In this document: positions 36,500 through 45,298 of the stretch, in pieces
Layout of the letters: every line of letters starts with the position of its first letter
Position numbering within the stretch: position 1 is the stretch's first letter
Assembly: GCF_900128895.1 (NCBI RefSeq)
Contig: NZ_FSQW01000002.1
Location: 1,521,201 to 1,585,200 of the forward strand
Direction: 5' to 3'
DNA length: 64,000 nucleotides
Source: Parasphingorhabdus marina DSM 22363
GTDB taxonomy: Bacteria; Pseudomonadota; Alphaproteobacteria; Sphingomonadales; Sphingomonadaceae
Translations under genes and position numbers: made by a program
The notes under the pieces: model-generated
What the model saw: the letters and a program-made list of their open reading frames with translations, nothing else
Told to the model about the DNA's origin: nothing
The model's database searches: none

Positions 36500-36513
36500 A
36501 GAAAAGTCGTCCG

Positions 36514-37341
36514 TCAGAGCCGTTCGGCATGCCAGCGCAAATGGTCGTCCATGAATGTGGAAATGGTAAAGTAGCTGTGGTCATGACCCTCGCGCAAGTT
36601 GAGCGTGAGAGGAATAGAGGCGCGCTGGCAGGCGTCAACCAGCAAATCTGGTTTGAGCTGTTCGCCAAGAAACTGGTCGGCTGCGCCCTGATCGACCAGA
36701 ATGTCCGTGACCCGGGCACCGTCATCAATCAGCGCGCAGGCGTCATGTTCCCGCCAGGCAGACTGGTCTTCCCCGAGATACCGGCCCAGCGCCTTTTTGC
36801 CCCACGGGCACTGGCCCGGGGCAACAATCGGCGCGAAGGCGGATACGCTCTTCCATTCGCCGGGATTGCGCAATGCGATGGTGAGAGCACCATGTCCGCC
36901 CATGCTGTGCCCGAAAATGCCCCGGCGTTGGACATCGACCGGAAATTGCTCCGCGACCAGCGCGGGCAGCTCCTGTTCGACATAGCTGCGCATGTGGAAA
37001 TGCTCGGCCCAGGGTTCCTGCGTGGCATCGACATAAAAACCGGCCCCCTGCCCCAGATCATAGCCCGGATCATCAGGGACGCCCTCGCCGCGCGGCGAGG
37101 TGTCGGGTGCCACAATGATCAGGCCCAGCTCGCTCGCCAGCCGCCGATATTCGCCCTTTTCCATGACATTGGCATGGGTGCAGGTCAGGCCGGACAGGTA
37201 CCAGAGTGCGGGCAGCTTCTGACCGGAATCATGATCCGGCACATAGACCGCAAAGGTCATGTCCGTACTGGTCGCGGAAGAGGCATGGCGGTAGACGCCC
37301 TGCACTCCCCCGTGACTGCGGTTGGTGGAGACGGTTTCCAT
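36514..37341 (-). CDS. fghA: S-formylglutathione hydrolase
   Basis: 275 residues, esterase-D alpha/beta hydrolase. N-terminal GGVQGVYRHASSATSTDMTFAVY, LPALWYLSGLTCTHANVMEK, the nucleophile elbow FGHSMGGHGAL (Ser near residue 145) and the C-terminal His in EGHDHSYFTI match the family along its length. It hydrolyses S-formylglutathione to formate and glutathione, the second step of GSH-dependent formaldehyde oxidation. It begins 5 bp after the VOC gene and is in one operon with the dehydrogenase that makes its substrate. Confidence 0.95.
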   Translation of the reverse strand: METVSTNRSHGGVQGVYRHASSATSTDMTFAVYVPDHDSGQKLPALWYLSGLTCTHANVMEKGEYRRLASELGLIIVAPDTSPRGEGVPDDPGYDLGQGAGFYVDATQEPWAEHFHMRSYVEQELPALVAEQFPVDVQRRGIFGHSMGGHGALTIALRNPGEWKSVSAFAPIVAPGQCPWGKKALGRYLGEDQSAWREHDACALIDDGARVTDILVDQGAADQFLGEQLKPDLLVDACQRASIPLTLNLREGHDHSYFTISTFMDDHLRWHAERL

Positions 37342-37346
37342 GTCGC

Positions 37347-37739
37347 TCAGGCGACGCGGTGCATCGCGCAGAGCTTGTTGCCGTCGAGGTCACGCACATA
37401 GGCGAGATGGAGGTTGCCCATGCTTGATTCGCGCAGCCCCGGGGGATCCTCGATCGACGTCCCGCCAGCTGCGACACCAGCGTCATGAAAGGCTTTCACC
37501 TGTTCCAGCGAGTCACAGGCAAAACCGATAGTTGCGCCATTGGCGCATGAGGCAGGCTGGTCATCAATTGGTTCCGACACGCCGAACACGCCGCCACCAT
37601 GCATCCAGAACAGGCGCTTGTGCCCGGTTGCCGATTCGTTCGGCATCGGCTCCCCGGCCCCCAGCGTCCCCAGCACCTTCGTGTAGAAATCCTTTGCCTT
37701 TTCGATGTCGTTGGTACCGACCATGACGTGACTGAACAT
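37347..37739 (-). CDS. VOC-family (glyoxalase-like) protein
   Basis: 130 residues from the ATG at 37739, chosen over the longer frame because AAAAGGAGAAAAAT is an excellent ribosome site. The beta-alpha-beta-beta-beta fold is evident: MFSHVMVGTNDIEKAKDFYTKVLG at the start and YVRDLDGNKLCAMH at the end, with glyoxalase/bleomycin-resistance character. It sits between the class III alcohol dehydrogenase and fghA genes, an arrangement known in other proteobacteria, so it may help glutathione-adduct chemistry. No direct evidence of catalytic role. Confidence 0.87.
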   Translation of the reverse strand: MFSHVMVGTNDIEKAKDFYTKVLGTLGAGEPMPNESATGHKRLFWMHGGGVFGVSEPIDDQPASCANGATIGFACDSLEQVKAFHDAGVAAGGTSIEDPPGLRESSMGNLHLAYVRDLDGNKLCAMHRVA

Positions 37740-37758
37740 ATTTTTCTCCTTTTGTGTT

Positions 37759-38868
37759 TCAGTAGACCACAACGCTGCGGATGCTTTCGCCTGCATGCAT
37801 CAGGTCAAAACCCTTGTTGATCTCTTCCAGAGACAGTTTGTGCGTGATCATCGGATCAATCTCGATCTTGCCGTTCATGTACCAGTCGACAATCTTCGGG
37901 ATGTCGGTCCGGCCGCGGGCGCCGCCAAAGGCCGTGCCCTTCCAGACCCGTCCGGTGACCAGCTGGAACGGCCGGGTGGCGATTTCCTTGCCGGCCTCGG
38001 CCACGCCGATAATTACGCTTTCCCCCCAGCCGCGATGGCAGGATTCGAGCGCCTGGCGCATGACGTCGGTATTGCCGGTACAGTCGAACGTGTAGTCCGC
38101 ACCCCCATCGGTCAGCGCGACCAGATGCGCGACAATGTCGCCGCTGACGTCCTTCGGGTTCACAAAGTCGGTCATGCCGAACTTGCGCCCCCATTCTTCG
38201 CGGTCGCTGTTGATGTCGACGCCGACAATCTGGCTTGCACCGACCATCCGCGCGCCCTGAATAACGTTCAGCCCGATACCGCCGAGACCGAACACGATCA
38301 CCGTGGCGCCCGCCTCGACATCCGCCGTGTTGATCACCGCACCCACGCCGGTAGTCACGCCGCAACCGCAGTAACAGGCGCTTTCGAATGGGGCAGACGG
38401 GTCAATTTTGGCCGCCGCGATTTCGGGAATGACCACAAAGTTCGAGAATGTCGAACAGCCCATATAATGATAGATGGTCTCGCCCTTGTAGGAGAACCGG
38501 CTGGTCCCGTTGGGCATCAGACCCTGCCCCTGGGTGTCACGGATCGAGGTGCAAAGATTGGTTTTCCGGCTGAGGCAGCTTTTGCACTGGCGACATTCGG
38601 GAATATAGGCCGGAATGACATGGTCATCGACCGCAACCGAGGTCACCCCAGGCCCGACCTCCCGGACAATGCCCGCGCCTTCATGCCCCAGGACACTGGG
38701 GAACTTGCCCTCGCTGTCGAGGCCGTCCAGCGTATAGGCATCGGTGTGACAGATCCCGGTGGCCATGATCTCGACGAGGACCTCGCCTTCTTGTGGCCCT
38801 TCGAGATCCAGCTCGACAATCTCCAGCGGTTTCTTCGCTTCAAAGGCAACGGCAGCACGGGTTTTCAT
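37759..38868 (-). CDS. frmA: S-(hydroxymethyl)glutathione dehydrogenase / class III alcohol dehydrogenase
   Basis: 369 residues from the ATG at 38868, which has GGGAGG upstream; the longer frame to 38931 adds an unlikely N-terminus. Motifs: GICHTDAYTLDG (catalytic zinc Cys), GHEGAGIVREVGPGVT, the structural-zinc cysteines CRQCKSCLSRKTNLC, GCGVTTGVGAVINTADVE and the NAD motif VFGLGGIGLNVIQGARM. It oxidises the spontaneous formaldehyde-glutathione adduct to S-formylglutathione and can reduce S-nitrosoglutathione. It is the first gene of the operon frmA-VOC-fghA-acyl-CoA dehydrogenase. Confidence 0.96.
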   Translation of the reverse strand: MKTRAAVAFEAKKPLEIVELDLEGPQEGEVLVEIMATGICHTDAYTLDGLDSEGKFPSVLGHEGAGIVREVGPGVTSVAVDDHVIPAYIPECRQCKSCLSRKTNLCTSIRDTQGQGLMPNGTSRFSYKGETIYHYMGCSTFSNFVVIPEIAAAKIDPSAPFESACYCGCGVTTGVGAVINTADVEAGATVIVFGLGGIGLNVIQGARMVGASQIVGVDINSDREEWGRKFGMTDFVNPKDVSGDIVAHLVALTDGGADYTFDCTGNTDVMRQALESCHRGWGESVIIGVAEAGKEIATRPFQLVTGRVWKGTAFGGARGRTDIPKIVDWYMNGKIEIDPMITHKLSLEEINKGFDLMHAGESIRSVVVY

Positions 38869-39008
38869 GGAATGGCCTCCCTCTCCAGAATCACTTTCCG
38901 GCAGAGTGGCGCAGTGGTCCGATATTATCAATCACTGATGTGGACTGGCTCCGGTTTCCTTGCTGATCCGCGAACTCTGAGCGCAGATACGGCTTGACGC
39001 TTGGCGAT

Positions 39009-39143
39009 CTATTTCAGCCAGAAGCGGATCCCGTAGGCAACAATGGTAAGGACCGTGACGCTCGCCACCCAGATCAGCACCATCCAGCCAAGCCGCTTCC
39101 ACAGCGGCGCGTCGTCAGCGGATGGGGCGGGGTCCGGTGCCAT
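39009..39143 (-). CDS. DUF2474-type small membrane subunit of CioAB-like bd oxidase, 44 aa
   Basis: A 44-residue frame on the minus strand: MAPDPAPSADDAPLWKRLGW followed by one transmembrane helix (MVLIWVASVTVLTIVAYGI) and RFWLK. It is the size and topology of CydX/DUF2474 proteins that sit at the end of cydAB/cioAB operons and stabilise the oxidase. Its ATG shares a base with the cydB stop codon (TGATG), the same overlap as between cydA and cydB, which argues strongly that it is translated. Confidence 0.85.
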   Translation of the reverse strand: MAPDPAPSADDAPLWKRLGWMVLIWVASVTVLTIVAYGIRFWLK

Positions 39144-40138
39144 CAGTGATAGCCTTCGCTGCCGACCTTGCCGCGGAACACCCAGTAAGCCCAGCCGGTA
39201 TAGATCAGGATCAGCGGCACCGTGATGACCACGCCGACCAGCATGAAGATCTGGCTGCTTTCGGGCACAGCGGCATCCCAGATCGTGATCTGGTTGGGAA
39301 TGATGAACGGGAACATCGAAATTCCAAGTCCGGCCATGCCGAGCAGGAACAGGCCGAGCGACAACAGGAACGGCGCAGCCTCCTGGCGTTTGAACAGTCC
39401 GCGGAAGAGGAAATAGCTCAGGATCATCACCAGCAACGGTACCTGGGAGGCAAACAGGATATTCGGCATGGTGAACCAGCGCGACCAGTACTGGGTTTCA
39501 AGAAACGGTGTGTAGAGACTCACCCCTGCCATCAGCACCAGCGTCGCGACAGCGGCCGGCCTGGCCAGCCGATAGGCATGATCCTGCGCCCCACCTTCGG
39601 TTTTCCATATCAGCCAGGTTGCACCAAGCAAGGCATAGCCGGCGACGGTGCCGAAACCGGTCAGCAGCGTATAGGGTGTGAGCCAGTCGAACCAGCTGCC
39701 CGCATAGGCGCGATCAGCGACTTCCACGCCCTGCAGCAGCGCGCCGAGCACCATGCCCTGGGAAAAGGCCGCCGCAAGGGATCCGCCGGTAAAGGCCCAG
39801 TCCCAGAAGGCACGGTGATCCGGATCGCGCCAGCGAAATTCAAAGGCGACGCCGCGAAAGACCAGACCGAGCAGCATGATGATGATCAGCGGATAGGTCG
39901 CCGGCAGGATGATCGCATAGGCGAGCGGGAAGGCCGCCATCAGGCCGCCGCCGCCGAGCACCAGCCAGGTTTCATTGCCGTCCCAGACCGGTGCGATGCT
40001 GTTCATCGCCTGATCCCGTTCGTCGCCGACCGCAAAAACCGGAAACAGGATGCCGATTCCGAGATCAAATCCGTCCATCACGACATAGGCAAAAACCGCA
40101 AAGGCGATGATGAAGGCCCAGATGATTGTCAGGTCCAT
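39143..40138 (-). CDS. cydB: Cytochrome bd-type ubiquinol oxidase subunit II
   Basis: 331 residues, polytopic. N-terminal family signature WAFIIAFAVFAYVVMDGFDLGIGIL, then WDGNETWLVLGGGGLMAAFPLAYA and FEFRWRDPDHRAFWDWAF. It packs against CydA in the haem-b/d quinol oxidase of the inner membrane, reducing O2 to water without proton pumping. The ATG overlaps the cydA TGA by one base. The short Q-loop partner suggests the cyanide-insensitive CioB subgroup. Confidence 0.95.
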   Translation of the reverse strand: MDLTIIWAFIIAFAVFAYVVMDGFDLGIGILFPVFAVGDERDQAMNSIAPVWDGNETWLVLGGGGLMAAFPLAYAIILPATYPLIIIMLLGLVFRGVAFEFRWRDPDHRAFWDWAFTGGSLAAAFSQGMVLGALLQGVEVADRAYAGSWFDWLTPYTLLTGFGTVAGYALLGATWLIWKTEGGAQDHAYRLARPAAVATLVLMAGVSLYTPFLETQYWSRWFTMPNILFASQVPLLVMILSYFLFRGLFKRQEAAPFLLSLGLFLLGMAGLGISMFPFIIPNQITIWDAAVPESSQIFMLVGVVITVPLILIYTGWAYWVFRGKVGSEGYH

Positions 40139-41577
40139 CAGCTTGCTCCTTCCGGTCTGGGCGTGAAGGCTGGCGCATCGGCCTGTGCTGGTCCGGGCGC
40201 GATACCGGCGGTGCGGACGGGTCCGGTCTCGGTCGAGGCGACGCCGGCCTCACCCGCTTGCGGGACCTTGCCCATCAGCTTCAGGATATACCAGGTGCCG
40301 ACCCCGAACACCGCAAAATAGACGATGATGAAGGCGATCAGCGAGGCCGCCACGGCCGGTGCGGCAAGCGGCGAAGCACTTTCGGCGGTGCGCAGCAGGC
40401 CATAGACCGTGAACGGCTGCCGCCCGACTTCGGTGGTGATCCAGCCGGCAATGACCGCGACAAATCCCGAGGGCCCCATGACCAGCGCCGCTTTGTGTAA
40501 CCAGGTCCAGTCGTACAGCTTCTTGCGCCAGCGCGCGATCAGGCTCCACAGGCCGATGCCCATCATCGCAAAACCGATACCGACCATGATCCGGAACGAC
40601 CAGAACACGATCCCCACCGGCGGCTCATCGGCATCCGGTACGGTGTCGAGTCCGTCCATCGGTGCATCGGGATCATGTTTGAGGATCAGCGAGCCCAGTT
40701 TGGGGATTTCAATGGCATAATCAATCCGCTTTTCCGCGCTGTTGGGAATCCCGAACAGGATCAGCGGCGCGCCTTCGGGATGGCTGTCATAATGGCCTTC
40801 CATCGCCATGATCTTGACCGGCTGATGCTCCAGCGTGTTCAGGCCGTGCATGTCCCCGGCGAAAATCTGCACCGGGGCGACCAAAGCCGCCATCCACATC
40901 GCCATGGAGAACATCTTGCGCGCGTGCGCGTTTGTCCGGTCTTTCAGAAGGTGCCAGGCAGCAACCGCCCCGACCACAAATGCGGTGGTCAGATAGGCGG
41001 AGATGACGGTGTGGACCAGCCGGTAGGGGAAGCTGGGATTGAAGACGATCGGCCACCAGCTGTCACCAGGCACAAACTGGCCATTGGGGGCGATTTCATG
41101 CCCTGTTGGCGTCTGCATCCAGCTGTTGACGCTGAGAATCCAGAAGGCGGAAATGAAGGTGCCGATCGCAACCATCAGCGTCGCCGTGAAATGCAGTTTC
41201 TTGCCGACCTTGTTCATCCCGAACAGCATGACGCCCAGAAAACCCGCCTCGAGGAAGAAGGCGGTGAGCACCTCATAGGCCATGAGCGGCCCGATAACCG
41301 GCCCAGCCCTGTCCGAGAAGACCGACCAGTTGGTGCCGAACTGGTAGGACATGACAATGCCCGAGACCACGCCCATGGCAAAGGTAACGGCGAATATTTT
41401 CAGCCAGTATTTGAACAGGTCCATATAGATCTGCTTGCCGGTTTTCAGCCAGAGGCCTTCGAGAACCGCGAGATAACTGGCCAGCCCGATCGAAAAGGCC
41501 GGGAAAATGAAATGAAAGCTGACCGTGAAGGCAAACTGAATGCGGGCCAGCAATATGGCGTCGAAACCGTCGAACAT
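40138..41577 (-). CDS. cydA: Cytochrome bd-type ubiquinol oxidase subunit I (CioA-like)
   Basis: 479 residues. Haem-ligand and quinol-site regions visible: FHFIFPAFSIGLASYLAVLE (His near residue 22), AYEVLTAFFLEAGFLGVMLFG with conserved Glu, VHTVISAYLTTAF with the second haem His, and GRQPFTVYGLLRTAESASPL. The length and short quinol loop point to the CIO subgroup rather than the long E. coli type. It is the first gene of cydA-cydB-DUF2474. A 163-bp divergent spacer separates it from the DsrE-like gene. Probable role: respiration at low O2 or under cyanide/sulfide stress. Confidence 0.95.
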   Translation of the reverse strand: MFDGFDAILLARIQFAFTVSFHFIFPAFSIGLASYLAVLEGLWLKTGKQIYMDLFKYWLKIFAVTFAMGVVSGIVMSYQFGTNWSVFSDRAGPVIGPLMAYEVLTAFFLEAGFLGVMLFGMNKVGKKLHFTATLMVAIGTFISAFWILSVNSWMQTPTGHEIAPNGQFVPGDSWWPIVFNPSFPYRLVHTVISAYLTTAFVVGAVAAWHLLKDRTNAHARKMFSMAMWMAALVAPVQIFAGDMHGLNTLEHQPVKIMAMEGHYDSHPEGAPLILFGIPNSAEKRIDYAIEIPKLGSLILKHDPDAPMDGLDTVPDADEPPVGIVFWSFRIMVGIGFAMMGIGLWSLIARWRKKLYDWTWLHKAALVMGPSGFVAVIAGWITTEVGRQPFTVYGLLRTAESASPLAAPAVAASLIAFIIVYFAVFGVGTWYILKLMGKVPQAGEAGVASTETGPVRTAGIAPGPAQADAPAFTPRPEGAS

Positions 41578-41740
41578 ATACCTACGTCCCCTTTAAGGGT
41601 GTCACGGGTGTGTTACGTGTGCTTGTCTGTGGCAGTGACATAGAGATGACAGGATGCTTTCACAATGTGAAGCCGCTTGATAAGATCCACAAGCGAGTTG
41701 CATGCCACGCAACTGAAACTCTCGACAGACAGGATCCGCC

Positions 41741-42286
41741 ATGAAATCTTTTGCCAACGCCTTCTGCCTCAGCATCATGGTTGCCATTACCCCGGCATCG
41801 GCACAGCCCGAAGGCTTTGAAACCGGTCCGGTATTCACGGATTTCGGCCCTGCCGCCGAAGTGCAAACGGATACCCCGCTGCCAGCGGACAGCACATTCC
41901 GGATCGCATTCGACGTCGCGAAAAAGGCGGATCCGGACAAGCTCAACCGCACCATCGAAAGTGCCGCACGGTTCATCAACATGCATGTGAAGGCCGGTGT
42001 ACCGGCCGAGAATATCCGGCTTGCGATCGTTGTGCATGGCGGGGCTGCCGGTGATGTCGTCAATCAGGCCGTTTATGGCGCGCGCAATGAAGGCGCGACC
42101 AATGGCAGCGCTGCCGCAATCGCGGCGCTGCAGGAAAAAGGCGTTACGTTCCACCTGTGCGGCCAAAGCGCGGCAGCCTACAAGATCCGCAATGCCGATC
42201 TGTTGCCCGGCGTGCGCATGGATCTGTCCGCCATGACCGCCCATGCGCAATTGCAACAGCAGGGCTTTACCCTGAACCCGTTCTAG
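41741..42286 (+). CDS. Exported DsrE-like family protein
   Basis: 181 residues with signal peptide MKSFANAFCLSIMVAITPASA. The mature part has the DsrE/DsrF-like alpha/beta layout: FRIAFDVAKKADPDKLNRTI, NIRLAIVVHGGAA and the Cys block KGVTFHLCGQSAAAYKI (Cys near residue 147), followed by LLPGVRMDLSAM. Periplasmic DsrE-like proteins are linked to sulfur-compound handling, but function here is not established. It is divergent from cydA and 20 bp upstream of a DoxX-like gene. Confidence 0.78.
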   Translation: MKSFANAFCLSIMVAITPASAQPEGFETGPVFTDFGPAAEVQTDTPLPADSTFRIAFDVAKKADPDKLNRTIESAARFINMHVKAGVPAENIRLAIVVHGGAAGDVVNQAVYGARNEGATNGSAAAIAALQEKGVTFHLCGQSAAAYKIRNADLLPGVRMDLSAMTAHAQLQQQGFTLNPF

Positions 42287-42306
42287 ACTGACAAGGAGGA
42301 CAAATA

Positions 42307-42696
42307 ATGTCCGACAAAATCCGCAATATCGGTTTCTGGTTACTCACCGGCCTGATCGTTGCCGCGTTTCTGTTTGATGCCTGGCTAAATCTCAGTGGTA
42401 ATCCGGAGATCCAGGCGCAACTGGCCAAGGCCGGCTGGGGCAATGAGCAATTGCCGCTGGGAATCACGGTGATCTTTTACTGCATCATGTTCCTGGTGCC
42501 TTACACGCGCAAGGTCGGTTTCCTGCTGATGAGTGCGCATCTCGCCGGAGCGACGGCGATCGAGATTGCGATCGGCAACTATCCGCCCTGGATTCCGGTA
42601 TGCATGCTGGTGATCCTGTGGACCGGCATGTATCTCAAATATCCGGAAGTATTCGCGATGCAGCGCCAGTCTGAGGAAACCGTCAGTCCCGAATAA
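42307..42696 (+). CDS. DoxX-like small membrane protein
   Basis: 129 residues with four probable membrane helices (IGFWLLTGLIVAAFLFDAW; LPLGITVIFYCIMFLVPY; VGFLLMSAHLAGATAIEI; WIPVCMLVILWTGMYL). The pattern fits the DoxX-like PF13564 group. AAGGAGGAC precedes the ATG, a strong ribosome site. It follows the DsrE-like gene and is probably co-transcribed. The last 14 bp overlap the convergent YcaQ-type gene. Role unknown. Confidence 0.75.
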   Translation: MSDKIRNIGFWLLTGLIVAAFLFDAWLNLSGNPEIQAQLAKAGWGNEQLPLGITVIFYCIMFLVPYTRKVGFLLMSAHLAGATAIEIAIGNYPPWIPVCMLVILWTGMYLKYPEVFAMQRQSEETVSPE

Positions 42697-43840
42697 ATTC
42701 CGCGCCGACAAAGCGGGCGAGCCGACAGAGCTCCGCCTCGAGCTTTTCTGCGCGGGCGGGCGTCCATTTGACTTTCGGTTCCGGCCAGAGATTAAGGAGT
42801 TTCAGCCAGCCCGCCTTGCGGTCGGCTTTCAGTTCTACCCGGCCGACCATCCGATCACCCTCCAGCAGCGGATAGACATAATAGCCCCATTTGCGTTTCG
42901 CCGCCGGCACGAAAATCTCGATCCGGTAGTCAAAGCCGAACAGGCGCAACAGGCGCGTCCGGTCGCGGATGACCGGATCGAACGGGCTCAAGATCCGCAA
43001 TCTCGAGGTCGGTTTGACATTTTCGGCCAAGCGCGTCTCGATATCCTCCGGTGCCAGCGCCTTGACCCACTCGCCATCCGCCGTCTGCAATTCGACGGGC
43101 ACCAGCCTGTGGGCCCGGCTCTCGGTCCAGTCCCGCACTTCCTTCGCGCTGGCGGCCGCCCAGAAGCGCTGGATATCCCCCGGCGAACCAAAGCCCAGCC
43201 GGTCCAGCGCATTGCGGCACAGCCAGTCAAGCTGGTGCGCGTCTTCATGCTGCGCATCGCGATGATGGTCCGGGATGACCCGTTCGGTGAGATCATAAAA
43301 TTTGATGAAATTCTCGCGGTGAGACGTGCTCAATTCCCCCGTATACCACATGTGATCCAGCGCCTTTTTGTGCGGTGGCCGCGCCCACATTTCTTTCTTG
43401 CCCTCAATCTTGGTATCAAAGGCATGAGTGGAAAGCGGCCCTTCATCGGCAATCCGCGCCTTGATCGCGGCGATCTCGTCTTCGGCCAGCCCGGTGCTGT
43501 AGAAGTCGGAGCGGCTCAGGCGCTCGGAAAGCCGGGTGAACTGTCGCTGCCACATCGGGAAAAACTCGATCGGCAGCACCGACGCATCATGGGTGAAATG
43601 CTCGAACACGGCCCGGTCTTTCGCGAGCAGGCGATTGAGCATCGGCTCGCGATAATTCTGGTTGCGGCTCCAGAGAATATGATGATGGGCGCGGGTGACG
43701 TTGCGGATCGTGTCGAGCTGCACAAAACCCAGCTTGCGGATGATGGCCTGCAGGTCGAGAGGTCCGGTCGGCGCGGTCGCCAGGCCCTGGCTGTTCAGCC
43801 AGAGCTGACGGGCATCACGGTTGCGGATCCTCAGGGCCAC
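42683..43840 (-). CDS. YcaQ/AlkX-type winged-helix DNA glycosylase family protein
   Basis: 385 residues, HTH_42 family. The N-terminal block KLGFVQLDTIRNVTRAHHHILWSRN contains the Q-x-D motif of the interstrand-crosslink glycosylases; YPLLEGDRMVGRVELKADRK is the family's C-terminal signature. E. coli YcaQ unhooks alkylation crosslinks from DNA. The start at 43840 agrees with the family's N-terminus. It is separated by 9 bp from the Mur-ligase-like gene upstream on the same strand. Function here is by homology. Confidence 0.85.
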   Translation of the reverse strand: MALRIRNRDARQLWLNSQGLATAPTGPLDLQAIIRKLGFVQLDTIRNVTRAHHHILWSRNQNYREPMLNRLLAKDRAVFEHFTHDASVLPIEFFPMWQRQFTRLSERLSRSDFYSTGLAEDEIAAIKARIADEGPLSTHAFDTKIEGKKEMWARPPHKKALDHMWYTGELSTSHRENFIKFYDLTERVIPDHHRDAQHEDAHQLDWLCRNALDRLGFGSPGDIQRFWAAASAKEVRDWTESRAHRLVPVELQTADGEWVKALAPEDIETRLAENVKPTSRLRILSPFDPVIRDRTRLLRLFGFDYRIEIFVPAAKRKWGYYVYPLLEGDRMVGRVELKADRKAGWLKLLNLWPEPKVKWTPARAEKLEAELCRLARFVGAEFIRD

Positions 43841-43849
43841 GACTGCCGA

Positions 43850-45244
43850 TCAACCGTCCAGGCGTTCCAATATGCCGGCGGCGAAGCTGCTCAGCGTATC
43901 GTCCCGTGCGCCCATGATCACGATCCGGTCACCGGTACGGGCCCATTCCACGATCCGGTCTCCGCAGACTTCGCGCTCGGCAATATGCACCGCTTCCGGC
44001 CCGCTCGTAATGCGGTCGACAATGGCCTCACTGCCCATTGAGCGGTCCACTGTCCCGCCAAAATAGACCGGATCGGACAGCAGCACCTTGTCATCCGCAT
44101 CCAGCAGATCGGCGAAAACCTCGGCCAGTTCCGCTCCCATCTTGCGGATCGGGCCAAAGCCATGCGGCTGGAAAAACGCAATGATCCGGCCGGGAAAGGC
44201 CTTCATGGTCTTCAGCGTCGCGGCGATTTTGTCGGGATTGTGCCCGAAATCATCGATCACGCTGATCCCGCCGCGCGTGCCAACGATGTCGAACCGCCGC
44301 GCCAGACCGGTGAAGCCGGCAATGGCTTCGGCAGCTTTCGCAACCGGCACGCCCGCGGCCGAAGCTGCGGTCATTGCGGCCAGGGCATTGGCAATATTGT
44401 GGCGGCCCGGCACCTGCAACGTCACGTCCAGCGCCTGCCCGCCTGTCTCCAGAACGAACCGGCTGCTGACCGGTTCGTCGACTATTTCAGTGGCGCGAAA
44501 ATTGGCACCTTCGCCAAACCCGAAGCTCAGGGAATCAGTCAGCGATAGACCGTTCACCAGCGCCACGGTTTCCGCATCATCGGCGTTCCACACGGCATGG
44601 TGCGCCTTGCCCGCAAAGTCGCCGAACAGCACCCGCAATTCCTCGAGGCTCTTGTGATCGAGACTGACATTGTTGAGCACGGCGATTTCCGGATCGAACA
44701 GCGCGATTGATCCGTCGCTTTCATCCACCTCGCTGACCATGATGCCGCCCTGACCGACGCGCGAGCTGGCAAAAGGCGCATCATCGGCAACGAAATTCTT
44801 CATCACGGCACCATTCATGATCGTCGGATCACGACCCGCCTCGGTCAGGATCCAGCCGATCATCCCGGTAACCGTCGATTTGCCGCTGGTGCCGCCCACC
44901 GCGATACTATTTGCTGCCGCGTTGAACTGCTCCGCCAGCAATTCCGCCCGGGTCATCCTTTGGCAGCCCAGTGCATTGGCTTGCGCGACATCTGGCACCG
45001 TGTCCTCGATCGCGGCGGAAGCGATTAGCACCTGGTCTCCGCTGGTCAAACCGCTCCCATCCTGCGGAAACAGGCCGATGCCCTTTTCCTGGAGCCAGGC
45101 AAATTTCGCCGCCAGCCGCCCCTGGTCCAGCGCCCGGTCGGATCCCGCGACGGCTGCGCCACTCTCGCGAACGATCATCGCCAGCGGCAACATCCCCGAT
45201 CCGCCAATGCCACAGAAATAATAGGATTTGTCTTTGCTCATCAT
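43850..45244 (-). CDS. Divergent Mur ligase (MurC/Mpl-like)
   Basis: 464 residues with the three-domain Mur ligase layout: N-terminal UDP-binding CGIGGSGMLPLAMI, a P-loop GGTSGKSTVTG at residues 117-127, EVDESDGSI at 172-180 and a C-terminal domain with DDFGHNPDKIAATL. MurC and Mpl normally have GTHGKTTT and HHP; here these read GTSGKST and HNP, so it is a diverged member. It is divergently paired with LD-carboxypeptidase, the enzyme that makes the tripeptide used by Mpl. A role joining recycled tripeptide to UDP-MurNAc is therefore attractive, but an ordinary or different amide ligation is possible. Confidence 0.75.
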   Translation of the reverse strand: MMSKDKSYYFCGIGGSGMLPLAMIVRESGAAVAGSDRALDQGRLAAKFAWLQEKGIGLFPQDGSGLTSGDQVLIASAAIEDTVPDVAQANALGCQRMTRAELLAEQFNAAANSIAVGGTSGKSTVTGMIGWILTEAGRDPTIMNGAVMKNFVADDAPFASSRVGQGGIMVSEVDESDGSIALFDPEIAVLNNVSLDHKSLEELRVLFGDFAGKAHHAVWNADDAETVALVNGLSLTDSLSFGFGEGANFRATEIVDEPVSSRFVLETGGQALDVTLQVPGRHNIANALAAMTAASAAGVPVAKAAEAIAGFTGLARRFDIVGTRGGISVIDDFGHNPDKIAATLKTMKAFPGRIIAFFQPHGFGPIRKMGAELAEVFADLLDADDKVLLSDPVYFGGTVDRSMGSEAIVDRITSGPEAVHIAEREVCGDRIVEWARTGDRIVIMGARDDTLSSFAAGILERLDG

Positions 45245-45298
45245 CCCCCGCTATTGCGTCTGCAGCTTTTTGGCAATCGCAGAGGGACAAAAATCGGC

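Noticed and set aside
41578..41740. Possible FNR-type site (TTGATAAGATCC) upstream of cydA
   Set aside because: Spacing and right half do not match TTGAT-N4-ATCAA.
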